This document shows positions 9,359 through 26,535 of a DNA stretch of 64,000 nucleotides, one piece after another. Source of the stretch: Ramazzottius varieornatus (lineage: Eukaryota > Tardigrada > Eutardigrada > Parachela > Ramazzottiidae); the NCBI GenBank assembly GCA_001949185.1, contig BDGG01000010.1, positions 1,249,773 to 1,313,772 of the forward strand. Direction: 5' to 3'. The notes beneath the pieces are model-generated. The model was not told where the DNA came from. It did no database searches and saw only the letters and a program-made list of their open reading frames with translations. How positions within the stretch are numbered: position 1 is the first letter of the stretch; each line of letters begins with the position of its first letter. The translations under genes were made by a program, and so were the position numbers.

Positions 9359-12300
9359 TTAGAGTTTGTCCAAGTAGTTGCTCAAATCCGGGATGCCTTC
9401 TTTGAGTCCCTTGCGCTTGCGGGTGGTGGCCACCACTTGTGAGGGCTTGCTGTTGGCTTCCAGTGGATCTCCGGGCAAAATCTGCCAGTGGTCAAAGACG
9501 CACTGCGGGAAGGCTTGGCCACCCGTGTTGGAGCGGAGGTCAGCCGTGAAGCCAAACGACTCGTTGACCGGTAAGTAGGCCTTGACGACAAACATGGGTG
9601 TACCCACCACCTGGTTCTCTTCGATGACGTGACCACGACGACGATTCAGCACACCGTAAATACCACCGACGGCAGCTTCCGGGCACTGAATCTCCACCAG
9701 GTAGACGGGCTCCATCAGACGCGGGGCAGCCGTCAGGACGCAGGCGTAGAAGCAGCGACGAGCGGTGGGGATGATCTGGCCACCACCACGATGGATGGCG
9801 TCAGCGTGCAGCGTTACATCATGCACGTTGAACCGAATGCCACGACAGTTCTCCTCGCACAGAACACCTTCCTTGGTCGACCACTACAAGAAAAGACGTA
9901 TTCCCCATTAAAAAACCTGCCGCAAAACTTCACACAAGAGAAAACAACACGGTACAGCACAGACTGGCATAACGCTGGGAATGATTGTTGAACCATTCGT
10001 GGCACGCCGTAGGGTAACAGCCCTGTCATGCCATACAGGACGACATGACACGACCTGTTCAACTACAATCAACCGTACGGACTATCTAGCCTAACAAGAA
10101 CTTTGGACTTTCGATCTGAACCAGACCGGAACTCACCTGGAAACCAGCAATGACAGAGTCCTTGATCTCGTTGAGGTACTGGACACCCTTGGTGACGTCC
10201 ATCAGAATGTTAGGACCTTCGACATCGGGACCAAAGCACCAAATCTTACGGGCCTCACCGACATCATAGCCGTACTTGTCAGCCAAGATACGACCACGAG
10301 CCTTGAACTCCTGCTTGGCCGAAATCTCTCCACTGTCGATATCCTCAGCCAGACCATCGGGCATGGGTGTTGCCGACATGTACAGACGATTGTGCTTGTT
10401 GGGTGACTTGGACAAGCAAATCTCTGACGAAGTCTCCGAGACCGTCTCACGGTACGACACGACGGGATCCGACGTCTTGATGGGAATGCAGGCGTGATCT
10501 TCTTCCAGATCCTTCAGGCAAATTTCCAGATGGAGCTCACCAGCGCCGGCAATGATGTGCTCACCACTCTCTTCGATGATACATTGGACCATAGGATCGG
10601 ACTTGGCCAGACGCTTCAGACCTTCGACCAACTTGGGCAAATCAGCGGGGTTCTTGGGTTCGACTGCCACTCGCACGACAGGTGACACACTGAAAGAAAA
10701 AGAACACGACTGAATCCACTCATCACATCACTAAAACTTTCCAGTATCCATTCTCACACTCCAAAACCTCAAACTGAATTTTCAATCGACTTGTGAAGCC
10801 AAGAAACAAACAAAACTATCTTTCGTAAATCTGGCCCGGGTATTCCCCACACTTAACTATACACTAGACCGGCCAAAATTTACTGACCGACAAGATGTCA
10901 CGTGAGGAAGCGGGAAAACCTACAGTTGATGTTTTCTCACCTGAACTTCATAACCTTCAAGTTGTGTGCATCTTTGAAGGTGGAGATGGTACCAGTCTTG
11001 ACCAAGAACTGATCGACACCGACCAGACCGCAGATGTTACCCGAAGGCACATCTTCGATGGCTTCAGTGTTACGGCCCATCATCAGAACAGTCCGCTGGA
11101 TGGACTTCTCGTACAAGTCGTCCTTCTTGCCTGGCACGTAGTTCGGGCCCATGATTCGCACCTAAAGACAAAACCACGAGGATTAGAAAAGACGAACAGA
11201 AAGAGCGAGTTCAGTGAAGTTTTTACCTTCTGGCCGGTCTGGACTTTGCCAGAAAACACTCGACCGAACGCGTAGAAGCGACCCTTGTCGGAAGTGGGTA
11301 CCATCTTGGAGATGTACATCATCAGAGGACCTTCGGGGTCGCAGTTCTTGATGGCGACGGCAGCCTCATCATCGTGAGGTCCTTCGTACAGCATTTCCAT
11401 TCTGTACTTCTGGGCCGTGGCGGGCGAAGGCAAGTGAAGAGTGATCATCTGGAAGAGAACCTCACCGGCTGGCAGCCACTTCTGGAGGATGATTCGCAGC
11501 AGATGCTTGCCTGAAGAAAACAAAAATCAGGCAATGAACAAATACACAAAACTATGTCATGCGAGCTCAGGCTTGGCGAACAGGCTGGACAAGACTGTCT
11601 TCCGGAGTGGCGCAACCTCCACGAATATCGGCTGCAAACTTCGGCGCCACTTCGCAAAATCAACAAGATTGGTTTTCCAAGTGACGCGCGTTTTCAGTGT
11701 TGTCAGCTAATAGCGCGCGGCACTAATTGGAACAGAATTCGTCACAAGAATAAAACGGAAGATTTTCCAAGAAATACGTGCCTTCCTTTTCCTTATCTTC
11801 CAACTTGAGCTCGATGTTCAGCTTCTGGAGGAGCTTGTCGGTTTCCTCCTTCTTGAAATTCATGACAGCGTCGAAGATCTTGTACAGCGGGTCGAGGACA
11901 AAGAAGTTGAAGGAGCGCATCTCGTCGGCGCTGGTCTTCTGCTTGCTCCACTTCTTGGTCTTGGGGTTGTAGAAGTTCTCACCCCACAGACGGTTCATCA
12001 GCTTCTCCAAGTCAATGCCAAACTTGGCAGCGTACATTTCGGCAAACTGTTTCAGGGTGAAAGCCCAACCGTGCAGACCGGAGCCGAAACCGCAGTTACC
12101 CTTCGAGGGATCGATCTTGATGTCACCCATCGGACCTAAAAGGAAACAAAATCCGTCGTGATCACAACAACGAAAACACTGGCTAATATTCACTACTGAA
12201 TGCAAACAAAAGAATACATGGGACCTAGGCATAAAAATTCGACAAGATCTCATTTCAAATGGCGCATGCTTTCAGCCCAAAAACTGAAAACGTGCACCAC

Positions 12301-14048
12301 TTGGGAAACAATCTAGTCGGGTTCTTTTGCCGACTTCGCAGATGCCGTACCTTGTTCGTCGGAGTAGGTGGCGATGATGACGTTGATGGATTCGGAAATT
12401 CGGGCGAAGGTCTGGTACAGATCCTCCTGTTGGAGCTGAAGCTCGAGGAGAGCACGGTCCATCTTGTTCATGAACAGGATGGGCTTGATTCGTTCGGCGA
12501 TGGCCTGTCGAAGGACAGTCTCGGTCTGTACGCACACACCTGCAAAGAACGCCCTGGTTACCAATCCTTTTCACCACCTTTTCAAAGGACTTGTTTAGAG
12601 AACCATACACCAGCCATGTCAGGCAGCAAAATCCATAGATTAAAAGCACAAATGAAAACTAGACAGGATCTAGAAAGCACTTCATAGGCACGGGGAATCA
12701 TCACACAGCCGGATAATCGGAGAGATGCAAAAAATAATACAGTAATTTTTGTCTTACCGCTGACGGCATCGACGACGACGAGGGCTCCGTCAGTAACGCG
12801 AAGAGCAGCAGTGACTTCGCTGGAAAAGTCGACGTGGCCGGGAGAATCGATGAGGTTGATGAGGAAACCACGGGTCTTTTCCTTGTTAATCTGCTCGGCA
12901 CCTTTTACCAGCTGGACATCGGACTCGCTCAGCTCAAAGTACATGGTGATGGCCCTAAATTACAGCCGTAACACTCAACCACACCATTCAGCAGAAATCA
13001 TTTGTCGGAACATCGTTAGGAATTCTGTCTATCTTACGTGGACTTGATGGTAATGCAACGCTCCTGCTCGTCCTTGCGGGTGTCAGTGAATCGCATTTCA
13101 CCGGCTTTCGACTGAGCAATGATACCGGCTTTCGATACCTAAGAAGAAACACTTCGTAACTCAGAATGAGAAACGTCGGATATCAAACCCAGCCAACAAA
13201 ATGACAACTAACCAGAGAGTCGGTAAGAGTGGACTTTCCGTGATCGACGTGAGCAATGACAGACATGTTCCGAATGTTGGTCTTCTTGTCCATCATCCCG
13301 CGGACTTCGTCGATAGTAAAGTTCACCTGGAAAAACAAGCGTGTTTGCATTCATTACCATTCGTAATCCTTCAAACGAAAACGCGGATTTTCCCGGCCGA
13401 CTTGCCATTCTGACAACGTGACTGACAACGTTCTTCAGTTTTCCAAACACTCAGCTGAAGTCTGACGCTGGAGAAATCGTGAGACGCGATTCCTTCGACA
13501 GCCAAGAGAAAGACCGACATGCCACGTGTGTCAAACGTCGTTTTGCAAACGCAGGGCGATTGCGACAAAACGGCAATCAAACGTTCAACAGCCCCTCACT
13601 TCTATAACCTCTAACTCCTTTCATTCGGCCCGATCTGCTGTTCTAATATCTGTTGGCGACACCAACCATCCATCCCGTATACGAGTCCGATTCCCATCAG
13701 AAAAGTCCTTTTGAAGGACGTAAGAGGCGATTCTTCAGCTGATTGGCTCAGCTATACCCTACGACCTGCCATGAGTTCACTGATGAGGTGGTTCCGCTGT
13801 CAAACGGAAGATCTGGCTAGCCGTGAAGTGCCCACAGTATACACTCCGACACAGCTCGTCAATCCTCAAAATTACTTTCTTCCATTTGTCGGTCGAAGAA
13901 GAGTAGACCTGAAGATGGTAAAAGGAAGGCTTTTCTCCTTTCAGCCGTGAGGCAGCTTCGAAACGTTCAGAACGACGGAATGGCAAGTCGGACCGGCTAC
14001 AAAACACCCTCTAACAGGACATGCGATATAAATTAGCGAACTTACCAT
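9359..14048 (-). CDS. eEF2: Translation elongation factor 2 (eEF2)
   Basis: Ten exons: 14048-14046 (ATG only), 13326-13213, 13138-13038, 12954-12758, 12539-12351, 12135-11782, 11510-11227, 11161-10941, 10689-10137, 9883-9359; 846 residues, the usual length. It is the GTPase that drives ribosomal translocation in the cytosol. All G motifs are present ([18 protein letters not shown]). The regulatory Thr loop ([14 protein letters not shown]) and the diphthamide loop ([10 protein letters not shown]) are intact, and the protein ends NYLDKL. The first coding exon is just the ATG, split from GTG-AAC by a 719-nt intron. Intron 6 seems to use a GC donor (AAG then GCACGT at 11781), because no GT donor keeps the frame. 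Introns 5 and 6 carry MITE copies. Confidence 0.98.
11574..11735. mobile_element. MITE family A, two adjacent diverged copies
   Basis: Lies in eEF2 intron 6. Copy one pairs GGAGTGGCGCAACC with GGCGCCACTTCG; the second, at about 11688-11735, pairs CAAGTGACGCGCG with GCGCGCGGCACTAATTGG. Confidence 0.7.
12243..12336. mobile_element. MITE family A copy
   Basis: In eEF2 intron 5. It shows AAATGGCGCATG, a central TTTTCAG segment, then GTGCACCACTTGGG and the end motif TTTTGCCGAC seen in other copies. Confidence 0.75.
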
Positions 14049-16287
14049 GTTTGCGGTTGTGGTTCGACACTCAAGGATGCGAAATGTTTCGAAGATGGAT
14101 TAGAGATCCAAAGCTCAGATAGCCAGTGATCGAGGGATGTTGGAGCTGGAGCGATAGCAGAATCCACGCGGCACTTTGCTGTAAATGAAGACCCCACCGT
14201 TCAAAACTTTTACGCAAGAGTTAAGTCTCAAGACCGGCATTCCATTCCGTTTCCACTCCGTTAGATGACATCATTCGTACTGCCACGCCCTCCACGAGGT
14301 GCTATTAGCCCAGCTCGGGCCACTTTTCGATCCATTTCAAACCGCCCAGCTCCCGAAAGATGGCGACAAGATCTTCAGTGTGCATCGACAGCCGTTCTGA
14401 TTTACACTTTGATAAATTTGCATTTTGCTCTAATCACCGCCAGCGGCACCCCATAATCAGCAATAAACTAAATAAATACAAGAGAAACGTAAGTTGTGTT
14501 TCTAAAGCATTTGTAAAACTGACGAACTGGATTCGCGCACGATGGGTTAGAGTCGTGAGGCCGAAGTGAATTTGAATGGAGATCCTTATTTGCTAGTTCC
14601 CGAGATGTCAATTCAGCTGTATCGATTCCGGGCCAATCTTAGCGTTTTGCCCTACGTCCAGAGAAGATTCTTCGCGAGTTCTCGGTGGTCGTGGTTGTAA
14701 AACTGTTTATGAACTTTTCACCCCCACCTCGCAAATATTTTCATAACGGCAACATCAGCCCCACCTATGCGTATACGTACGGTGATTCATACGAGGGGTA
14801 TGCGTGCCAGACCACGCTGTGAAGTGTGATACCACGAAGAGGAAAGAGAGCTGAGAGCTCCGTCTGCGTTTGAAAATTGAGAACTTGAGATGCGAGCGGA
14901 CAGACAAGACTTGCCACACTCGTTCCTTGCATACAGTTGCTCTGTTTGTTCTCTTGGGTTATTAGAATTTATGAATTCATGTCGTGCATGAAGAAAGCCA
15001 GAATTCTGAAGGGCATTCCTGGCCATTGAGATCTTGTCGTAGCCATTGTGCACTTGGATTACTGGTGGATGTAAGCCTTGAAGTGTGCTGTTGAGTTTGC
15101 ACAATTCCATATCATCGTACTTCGATGCTGTATACCCTGGGAATCTTATCAATTTTCCAGAGACAAAAGGTGAGCGCAGAGTCCATCTGACATGCTGCAG
15201 GTATGATGTGGCACATGTGCTGGTGTTTAGGCATTCCACAATCGAGAAGAGGGACCTTGAGCGATTGTTGGCCCGAGGAATATCCGTTACTGGGAAGGTA
15301 ATCCAATATCCACTGTTAGTTCAAGTTCTCTCCTCCTGCCGATATGGAATCGATGAAACCAACAGTAAGGACATTGACTACAAGTGTACAACGCTATAAG
15401 AATAAGTTTGGCAGAGCTGCATGTGTGAAGTTGGAAGCTGAAGTTAACTACATCCGAAACCAGCAAATTCTTTACTATTCTTCCTGTAGCCGACTTGTTG
15501 CATTCGCTTCCCCTCTGGAGATGTGCTTTAGCTTCCTGAGGCAGATTAAGCATCATCGGATAGATCGGTGTTGAGAAATATTCTTCCAGTCAAGGAGTCA
15601 TCTTCGAGTATGCTTTACTGCATCGGCTGCGGTCGATGAGTATTTCAAAAGTGATGATGGATGGTTTTTTATGGCTGATAGTCGCATCATTTCTCTGATT
15701 GTTATTGTGGTCATGTTACGATGCCGCGTAGGCATTGGTGGAAGCCTGAGAGAGGAAATTTTGTGTGGTTGCCTCTTCACTCTGATAATAATAATCATTG
15801 CTCTTTCTTTTACAGATATTGAATTCACCACCATCACCATCGTCCAAGCGAGGGTTCATGCCATCACCTTAGGCAAAAGTGGGTACATACTGTATCGATA
15901 ACTCGTGATGCATGTGGCAGCACGTTTCTCTCTAAAAGACATCTTCTGGTGGAGCTCTTGTCGAAACGAATTTGTAATCACTTGTGTGTGGAATAGAGCG
16001 CGTAATATACCATTTATCGTCAAGTACGACCAACTGTCAGTATGCCTTACTGATGAAGCTTCAGTGCTTCACCCAACAGATCTTTCTGTTGGAGCTCTGT
16101 TTGTGCTCTCAGTCACGGCCAGGGTCAACTGCCTGATGCTAGACTGCCAGACAGTGCTCTTCGCTTTTATAGCCTCCAGCTAGACATCTTGATAATCCTG
16201 ATGGGTATTTGTCACTTCCAGGCTCCATCGACGGTGACAGCCTCCCCTGGATCTGGGCCCGCCACTTCCACTTAAATCAAGTTCATC
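14049..16287. other. 2.2-kb gap between eEF2 and protein kinase N
   Basis: It should hold the divergent promoters of eEF2 (-) and PKN (+). No gene is supported. Two exon-like modules with splice sites (about 15086-15171 and 15235-15298, +) could be read, but the opposite strand is also open there. An acceptor (CTTCCAG ending at 16221) lies 66 nt before the PKN start. Confidence 0.45.
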
Positions 16288-21221
<4,934 letters not shown>

Positions 21222-21593
21222 TATTTGCTTTGAGTTGGCTTGTTCATGTTGAGCAGCTTTTTCCACGACGCCGGTTTGTGTAAGAGCCTTTTCCTTTGTC
21301 TTTTGCTTCGTAATTGTTATAATTTTTACACTGATCAAAGTGACTTGCAGTCGAGCGCTCAAATGACGTTTCTACATACAGTTGTCTTCCTGATTTTGAA
21401 TTTGTGCCTTTAATGCGTTCAGTAAGCTCGAGCCTTGTTTATCTTCGAAGCCTGTTACTGAAACGTCTTTTTACATTGTCCAGTTATTTATCTGAGTCGT
21501 CTGATTTGAAACTCGGCTGGCTGAATGGAATATTCAAACTAACAGATAGCGGTAAGTTTCGTCTGACTGTACAGGCGGTTCCTTTGAGTATCC

Positions 21594-22479
21594 TCATGAA
21601 CTTCCGGTTGCGTCGGGTGAGCTTTCCGTATCACTTGTTTCTTTGTAGGTGTTCAAGCTAGAGGATGATGCTTCGCTGACTTCCAGAACGGTCTCCAACC
21701 TATTCACTGCTTCCCAATAGGGTGGAGGAAGGTCCAGTGCGCCGTATGCAGCTGGTGGTTCTTCAGTCGAAGGCCCGGTTGGTCCGCGGGATATCACGCT
21801 GATAGTCTGAAGTCTGTCTGGGGACTCTATCGAGTACGAAGGCGGAGTGTTTGCAGGATGTCTGTCGTAGGGGTTCTCCTGTAAATTCTCACGTAATCTC
21901 CGGTTGGTAACCATTGAGGGTCGCGAATGGTTGTTGATTTCTCTTGAGGGGAATAGTGGTCGACTAGCTTTTGTTACGGATCGGAGAGCCAGGGTCCCGA
22001 CGTTCAAGTAGATGAGGCCCATGAGCATGGCTGTCACTCCTCCACTAGTACCCATAAAGAGCGTCCCGTGTCCTAATGTGACCACTGCTAGTATAATCGT
22101 TGTGCAGATCAAGGCGGAGTAGACTCGAAGTAAGGGATCTTCCTCAACGATGTACGAGGAGTTGTTACTCAAATTGGTGAGGTATCTTTGGTACACTATG
22201 ATGAGGAAGACGAAACCGAAGAAATGCACGAGAATCACCCAGCCGCAAAGGATCAGAGTCGTTGGCATGTAATCGACTATAAGAACACAGAGCTGTTTAC
22301 TGGACACATGCGGGTGTACCAGACTCCGAAACTGAGATCAAATCCAGGTAGAAATTCTACTTACTGGTAAAAATTAGAGACGGTGCGACCCCGATTAGTC
22401 CGAGCGTGATATTTAGGACAGAAACTACCGACAACACTGTCAGGGAACTGGTCGCAAGTGCAGACCTCTCTCGCTCCAT
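21594..22479 (-). CDS. Four-TM protein with PPxY motifs, family not recognised
   Basis: Two exons, 22479-22365 and 22276-21594, give 265 residues from ATG 22479 to TGA 21594. Four hydrophobic segments are clear: LTVLSVVSVLNITLGLIG, TLILCGWVILVHFFGFVF, YSALICTTIILAVVTLG and VTAMLMGLIYLNVGTLAL. Between TM2 and TM3 there is a loop with two possible N-glycosylation sites (NLSNNSS). The C-terminal half is cytosolic-type, Ser/Pro-rich, and has PPSY and PPPY motifs, the usual docking sites for WW domains of Nedd4-type ubiquitin ligases. The membrane plan resembles small tetraspan endosomal proteins, but I cannot name a family. The gene is convergent with PKN. Confidence 0.72.
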
Positions 22480-22605
22480 TCCGGCAAGGAGTATCTTCGA
22501 TTTACTTGGCGTGGAAGGTATGTATGGCGAACTATGCACTACCTTCGGCAATCCCAGTTATGCGGACGGCAATGACCAGTGGCTACCCGAATAACGAAGG
22601 AACCC

Positions 22606-22991
22606 ATGGATCAAAGTACAGGTAAAACTGGATCTATGCCGGTCATGCGCGGAACATGCCGAAGATTTTCGGGAACAAATATCGATGAAGGGGGACAGTT
22701 TAGCTACCTTTTCGAAGTCAAACTAACGAGCCAGGTATCCATACCGAACTTGGCAAATAATTTTGGAAAAGCTGACCTTGATTATTCGGTTGGCTACGAC
22801 ACGACGAAGTTTATCGGTAAGTATTGTGCATACACGATATCGGGGCATTGTAGCCTAAGCTTATCTGTATCTGTTGGAGCCGGAAATGATACGTTGTATG
22901 TTTAACAGGAACCCACAAAGCCAAGCCCGAAAGACGACTGTCAATCATTTCCGGTTGTGGAGCACCGTATAGAGCATCCATGCATGTTTGA
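22606..22991 (+). CDS. Hypothetical small protein, weak support
   Basis: Two exons (22606-22816, 22909-22991) join in phase to give 97 residues; an AATAAA follows the stop at 22994. The sequence (core EGGQFSYLFEVKL) matches nothing I know. It would be divergent from the four-TM gene with only about 126 bp between starts. It may be chance. Confidence 0.28.
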
Positions 22992-23013
22992 TGAATAAAA
23001 TCAGACAGCTTTT

Positions 23014-23133
23014 GTCTGCGACCATACCACGTAGAATGCTCCCGATCCCGTTCGATCTCGGAAGATAAGCTACGTCGGGCCCGGTTAGTACTTAGATGGG
23101 TGACCGCTTGGGAACACCGGGTGTTGCAGGCTT
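23014..23133 (+). rRNA. 5S ribosomal RNA gene
   Basis: About 120 bp match eukaryotic 5S rRNA throughout: start GTCTGCGACCATACCACG, the middle TCTCGGAAGATAAGCTACG, the internal-promoter C-box region GGTTAGTACTTAGATGGG, and end GGGTGTTGCAGGCT. The two ends pair to form helix I. A T-rich stop (CTTTCTTTTA) follows, as expected for RNA polymerase III. It stands alone, between the four-TM gene and the reticulon gene, not in a tandem array within this window. Confidence 0.97.
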
Positions 23134-23541
23134 TCTTTTACTAATCATTTTTCCTGCGGGCCGGAAAGCGGTTCTACCTGTTGAAAAGGTGTTTCTCCTT
23201 CCTACCTCAGCATATTAAAGTCTTCGCTATCTGCGCAGCTATGGACAAGTGCCAAGTTTTCCCGCCTTCAAACAAAACAACCGGATAGCAATGAAAATTT
23301 TAGTCCAACCAAGCTTTAGAATACCAGAACGGGGTCTTGAACCGAGCTGACGAACTCGTAGAAACTGAAAGCGAAACTACAGAATACAGCGGATGCCGAA
23401 AAACTTCGAACGGCTTAAGATACTACAGAGATTGCTATTGCTGAGAAAGATTGGGATTACAGTTGAGAGGAATGGATTGTGGATGGAAACATCGTAAATA
23501 CTGCAAATGACTATCTTTGGTTATACCCACGGTCTCGTCTC

Positions 23542-25087
23542 TTAACGAGTTTTCTTCTCGACCTTCTTTTCGGTCTTGACGGAAGTCTTTGCTCCGTTGG
23601 CTTTAACACTGGCATCCACGGTCGCACTGCTAGGACGGTTTCCAGGTCGAATTTTGGCCAGCTGAGCGTGCAAGATCTGCAGGCCCTTGGTTTTGACGTC
23701 CTTGGCTTTATCCAGAACGTGATGTATCCCGAGGTCGATGTGTTCCTTGTACATCTCGTAAAACTTGGGACCGGAGAAGGCCACCACCCAGACGATGGTC
23801 AGCAGCGTTAGCAGGTTGAACCAGGAACCTGCAAACAAGGAATTAAGTGGATTAGAAATTGAATAACGGTAAAGAGTGAAAAGTGGGGATGAAAGTACCG
23901 AGATACGTCAACATCCACATGACCACAGTCAGCTTTAGCGTTTGTCCCAGACTGTCTGCCAAGTATAGGTTACGAACACGGAGGAGAGTACTGTTCAAAG
24001 GTTTCAGGATGTTGTCCAGTTGCTGATGAGCGTAGTCCGGACTAACCACGACTTCCTTGCCAAGCAGCATCTTGAAAGGATGCTCTGAGGTTTGTTGCTG
24101 AAGAGCCATAGACACGTGTTTGATCACCACGAAGCCCGCCACCAGAAGAAGACCAGTCATGGACAGATAGGCAAAGATGGAGATAATGGAGAAGAACGAC
24201 AGAGACAAGAGAAGACTCAGACCCACAAAGAAGACAGCACCAGAATCCCGAACGTTACGCCACAAGAGCAGGTCCCAGACGTGCTGACCAAGCGGTCGAG
24301 AACGACGAGGACGAGAGTGCGTCTGACCGTGAGAACGACGCTTCTCCACGTCAAACTCAGCCATCGGCGATTCCTGACCACTTTCTTGACGGCCCAAAAC
24401 CGCGAAAGGACGACGAGAAAGACCTTCTTCTCCGTTGAAGCCACCGTTAGACACCGAGGGAATGTCTTCTGGTCGAGCACCGTCGGCAAATCCATCTGGA
24501 AGAATAACACATTCAAATTACTATTGCATGTTAACTGTCATTCGCCAGTCTAGCGACGTAGAACGTTATCGATAAAGAAATGACTCTTACGGAATGCTCG
24601 TTGGTCAGTATCTAGACTTTCTGCAAAGATAGAGAAGACGATGTTAGATTATTGATTTTCTTTCGTTGGGAATCCCGCATGAGATCACACTTTAGCCTAT
24701 CGATAGTGACACTCAATCAATCCAGCTTAGTGATTTCCGAAACACAGAATCTCAAGACGGCTGTAGAATCTTACCGTCGCTCTTGGTGGTCGCAGTATCG
24801 TGTTGAAAGGCAGATCCTTTCTGGCCGAAGGCGTTACGAGTGCTTTGAAGGTGAAGAGAAGACGTCTGGTCGCTTCCGGAATGCTGGAACGCTTGTTGAG
24901 CGTTGTTGTGGAAGCCAGCATCGGATTCTGCCTGGCTTTCGATATGACTGTTAGCTGCATCGCCTGATGTGCCACCAACGTCGTGCCGAACCACCGTCTC
25001 TGTAGTGAAGTCTTGTCCGTTGCTGGTGGTCATTACGTCGGTAGGACCTTGTCCCGAAGCTGATGACATGTCGAAAGCCTGAGCCAT
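23542..25087 (-). CDS. Rtn: Reticulon (ER membrane-shaping protein)
   Basis: Four exons: 25087-24775, 24620-24591 (30 nt), 24495-23899, 23828-23542; 408 residues. The C-terminal reticulon-homology domain starts at VWDLLLWRNVRDSGAVFF and has the two long hydrophobic hairpins (LSLLLSLSFFSIISIFAYL; WFNLLTLLTIVWVVAFSGP), with YEMYKEHID after the second, as in reticulons. This domain bends ER tubules. The N-terminal 230 residues are acidic/Gln-rich and unlike other reticulons, as is normal. The tail is Lys-rich (KTEKKVEKKTR) but not a clear KKxx signal. An acceptor (TTCCAG) ends 10 nt before the ATG, so a leader exon or trans-splice site is likely. Confidence 0.9.
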
Positions 25088-26535
25088 TTCTGTCAACCTG
25101 GAACAAAAAGCAATGAATCTGGCTGTCGCATGAAGTTTCCCGAAGCTCCATTTTGTCATACCTCTGTCAGAGCTGAAAGTCTAGGAGAGATAAGTCGATA
25201 ATCGCGAGGAAATGTATTGCCACAGTCTTCCAAGAACAAAGGGACCAGACTGAGGGGAAGAAAATCTGAAGAACAGAACATGCCAGCTGGTAAAATCCCG
25301 AGACGATGATAGACAGTGGAAGAGAGAACAATAGCTGGGTCGGTCCGGTTGTCTTCCGGCTCGTGGACCGTTGGGCTGAGCTGGATACATTACCTGCCAG
25401 GGGAAACTACACCGGATAAGAGCGCAGGGCTACAGCTAATCAGCTATACGAAGAGGGAGCGCACTGTACCGGCTACCATTGTTGTTTCGATATGACTTCT
25501 TCAGTTTGAATTGCAATTACGATTAATCGGAATCTTTCGCAAAGCAGCAATTTGAATTGCAGGTAACTCGTCCTGACTGGATCATCAATTACAATTAATT
25601 CAAATTCAAGTTTCAATAACAATTGAAATTATTCGAATTATTGGGATGATGTTTTGTAATTTGAGTTTTCATGAAATTGGCATTTCTGTTCGGTACCACG
25701 CGTCGGATGGGTAAGCGTTCAGATTGACCCTCTGGTATTTCGCGGAGAATACTGCGTTCCCAAGGTATCCAGTACGGATGGCTGTCGTCAATACGGACTG
25801 TTATGCTCCATGAAGGAGCCACGGTGCGTCGTATAGGCGTACACTTGAACCCCACTGGAGAGACATAACCCTAGCAAGGCCCACCGGGTGCTGGTCACGT
25901 ATACGGCATACAAGGACGAACTGCACCTTCGCGAAACACTGTACGAGGTACGCATTCTGATTCTGCTGTGTACGTACAACAGCGCACCATTAGTCACTCA
26001 ATCAAGCATTGAAGGTGCTTCACAAGGCGAGAAAGTGATATATCCACGTGCATTTGGCGTGCTTCTTTGGTGTCAGTTGTTACTCGAATTACCAAAATCT
26101 TGGATTTCAATTGTACATTAAAATATCTTCTCGTTGCTGGAATTCTGATTCAATTTCGGTTAATAACGAAATGACCAACCCAGAATTTGCCATTTGAATT
26201 GTTATATCGAAGTTCGAAAACCGTCAAATTAGGCCATTTTTTTTCAAATTAGGACAACACTGCCGGCAACACGGCCTTGATACTATTAGCCGGCGACATG
26301 ACGTCACGTACGGGGCGAACGCTGTACAATAAACGGTCAGCGGTATGAAGTCAGTCATCCTGTTCTCCCCAAAGCATGTCCAAATACTGTCGGTCAAACT
26401 CCTTCTCTGGTGATCAGTAGCACATGACACGCCTGCATGCCTCTGAGAGCGCTTCCGCGCTCTTTGCACTCACGGCTTTGTAACAAATGGACAGATGACT
26501 GGACATAGCCAGTAACCAAATGCCATTTTCAGATT
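25088..26535. other. Gap; AT-rich segments with repeated AATTCAAAT-like words
   Basis: No exon seen. Segments 25495-25640 and 26090-26230 are rich in AATTGAATT/CAATTCAAAT-type words in both orientations and may be decayed repeat ends. Confidence 0.35.

Noticed and set aside
9629-13413. Several plus-strand frames of 60-140 codons
   Set aside because: They lie antisense to eEF2 exons with full family identity on the minus strand.
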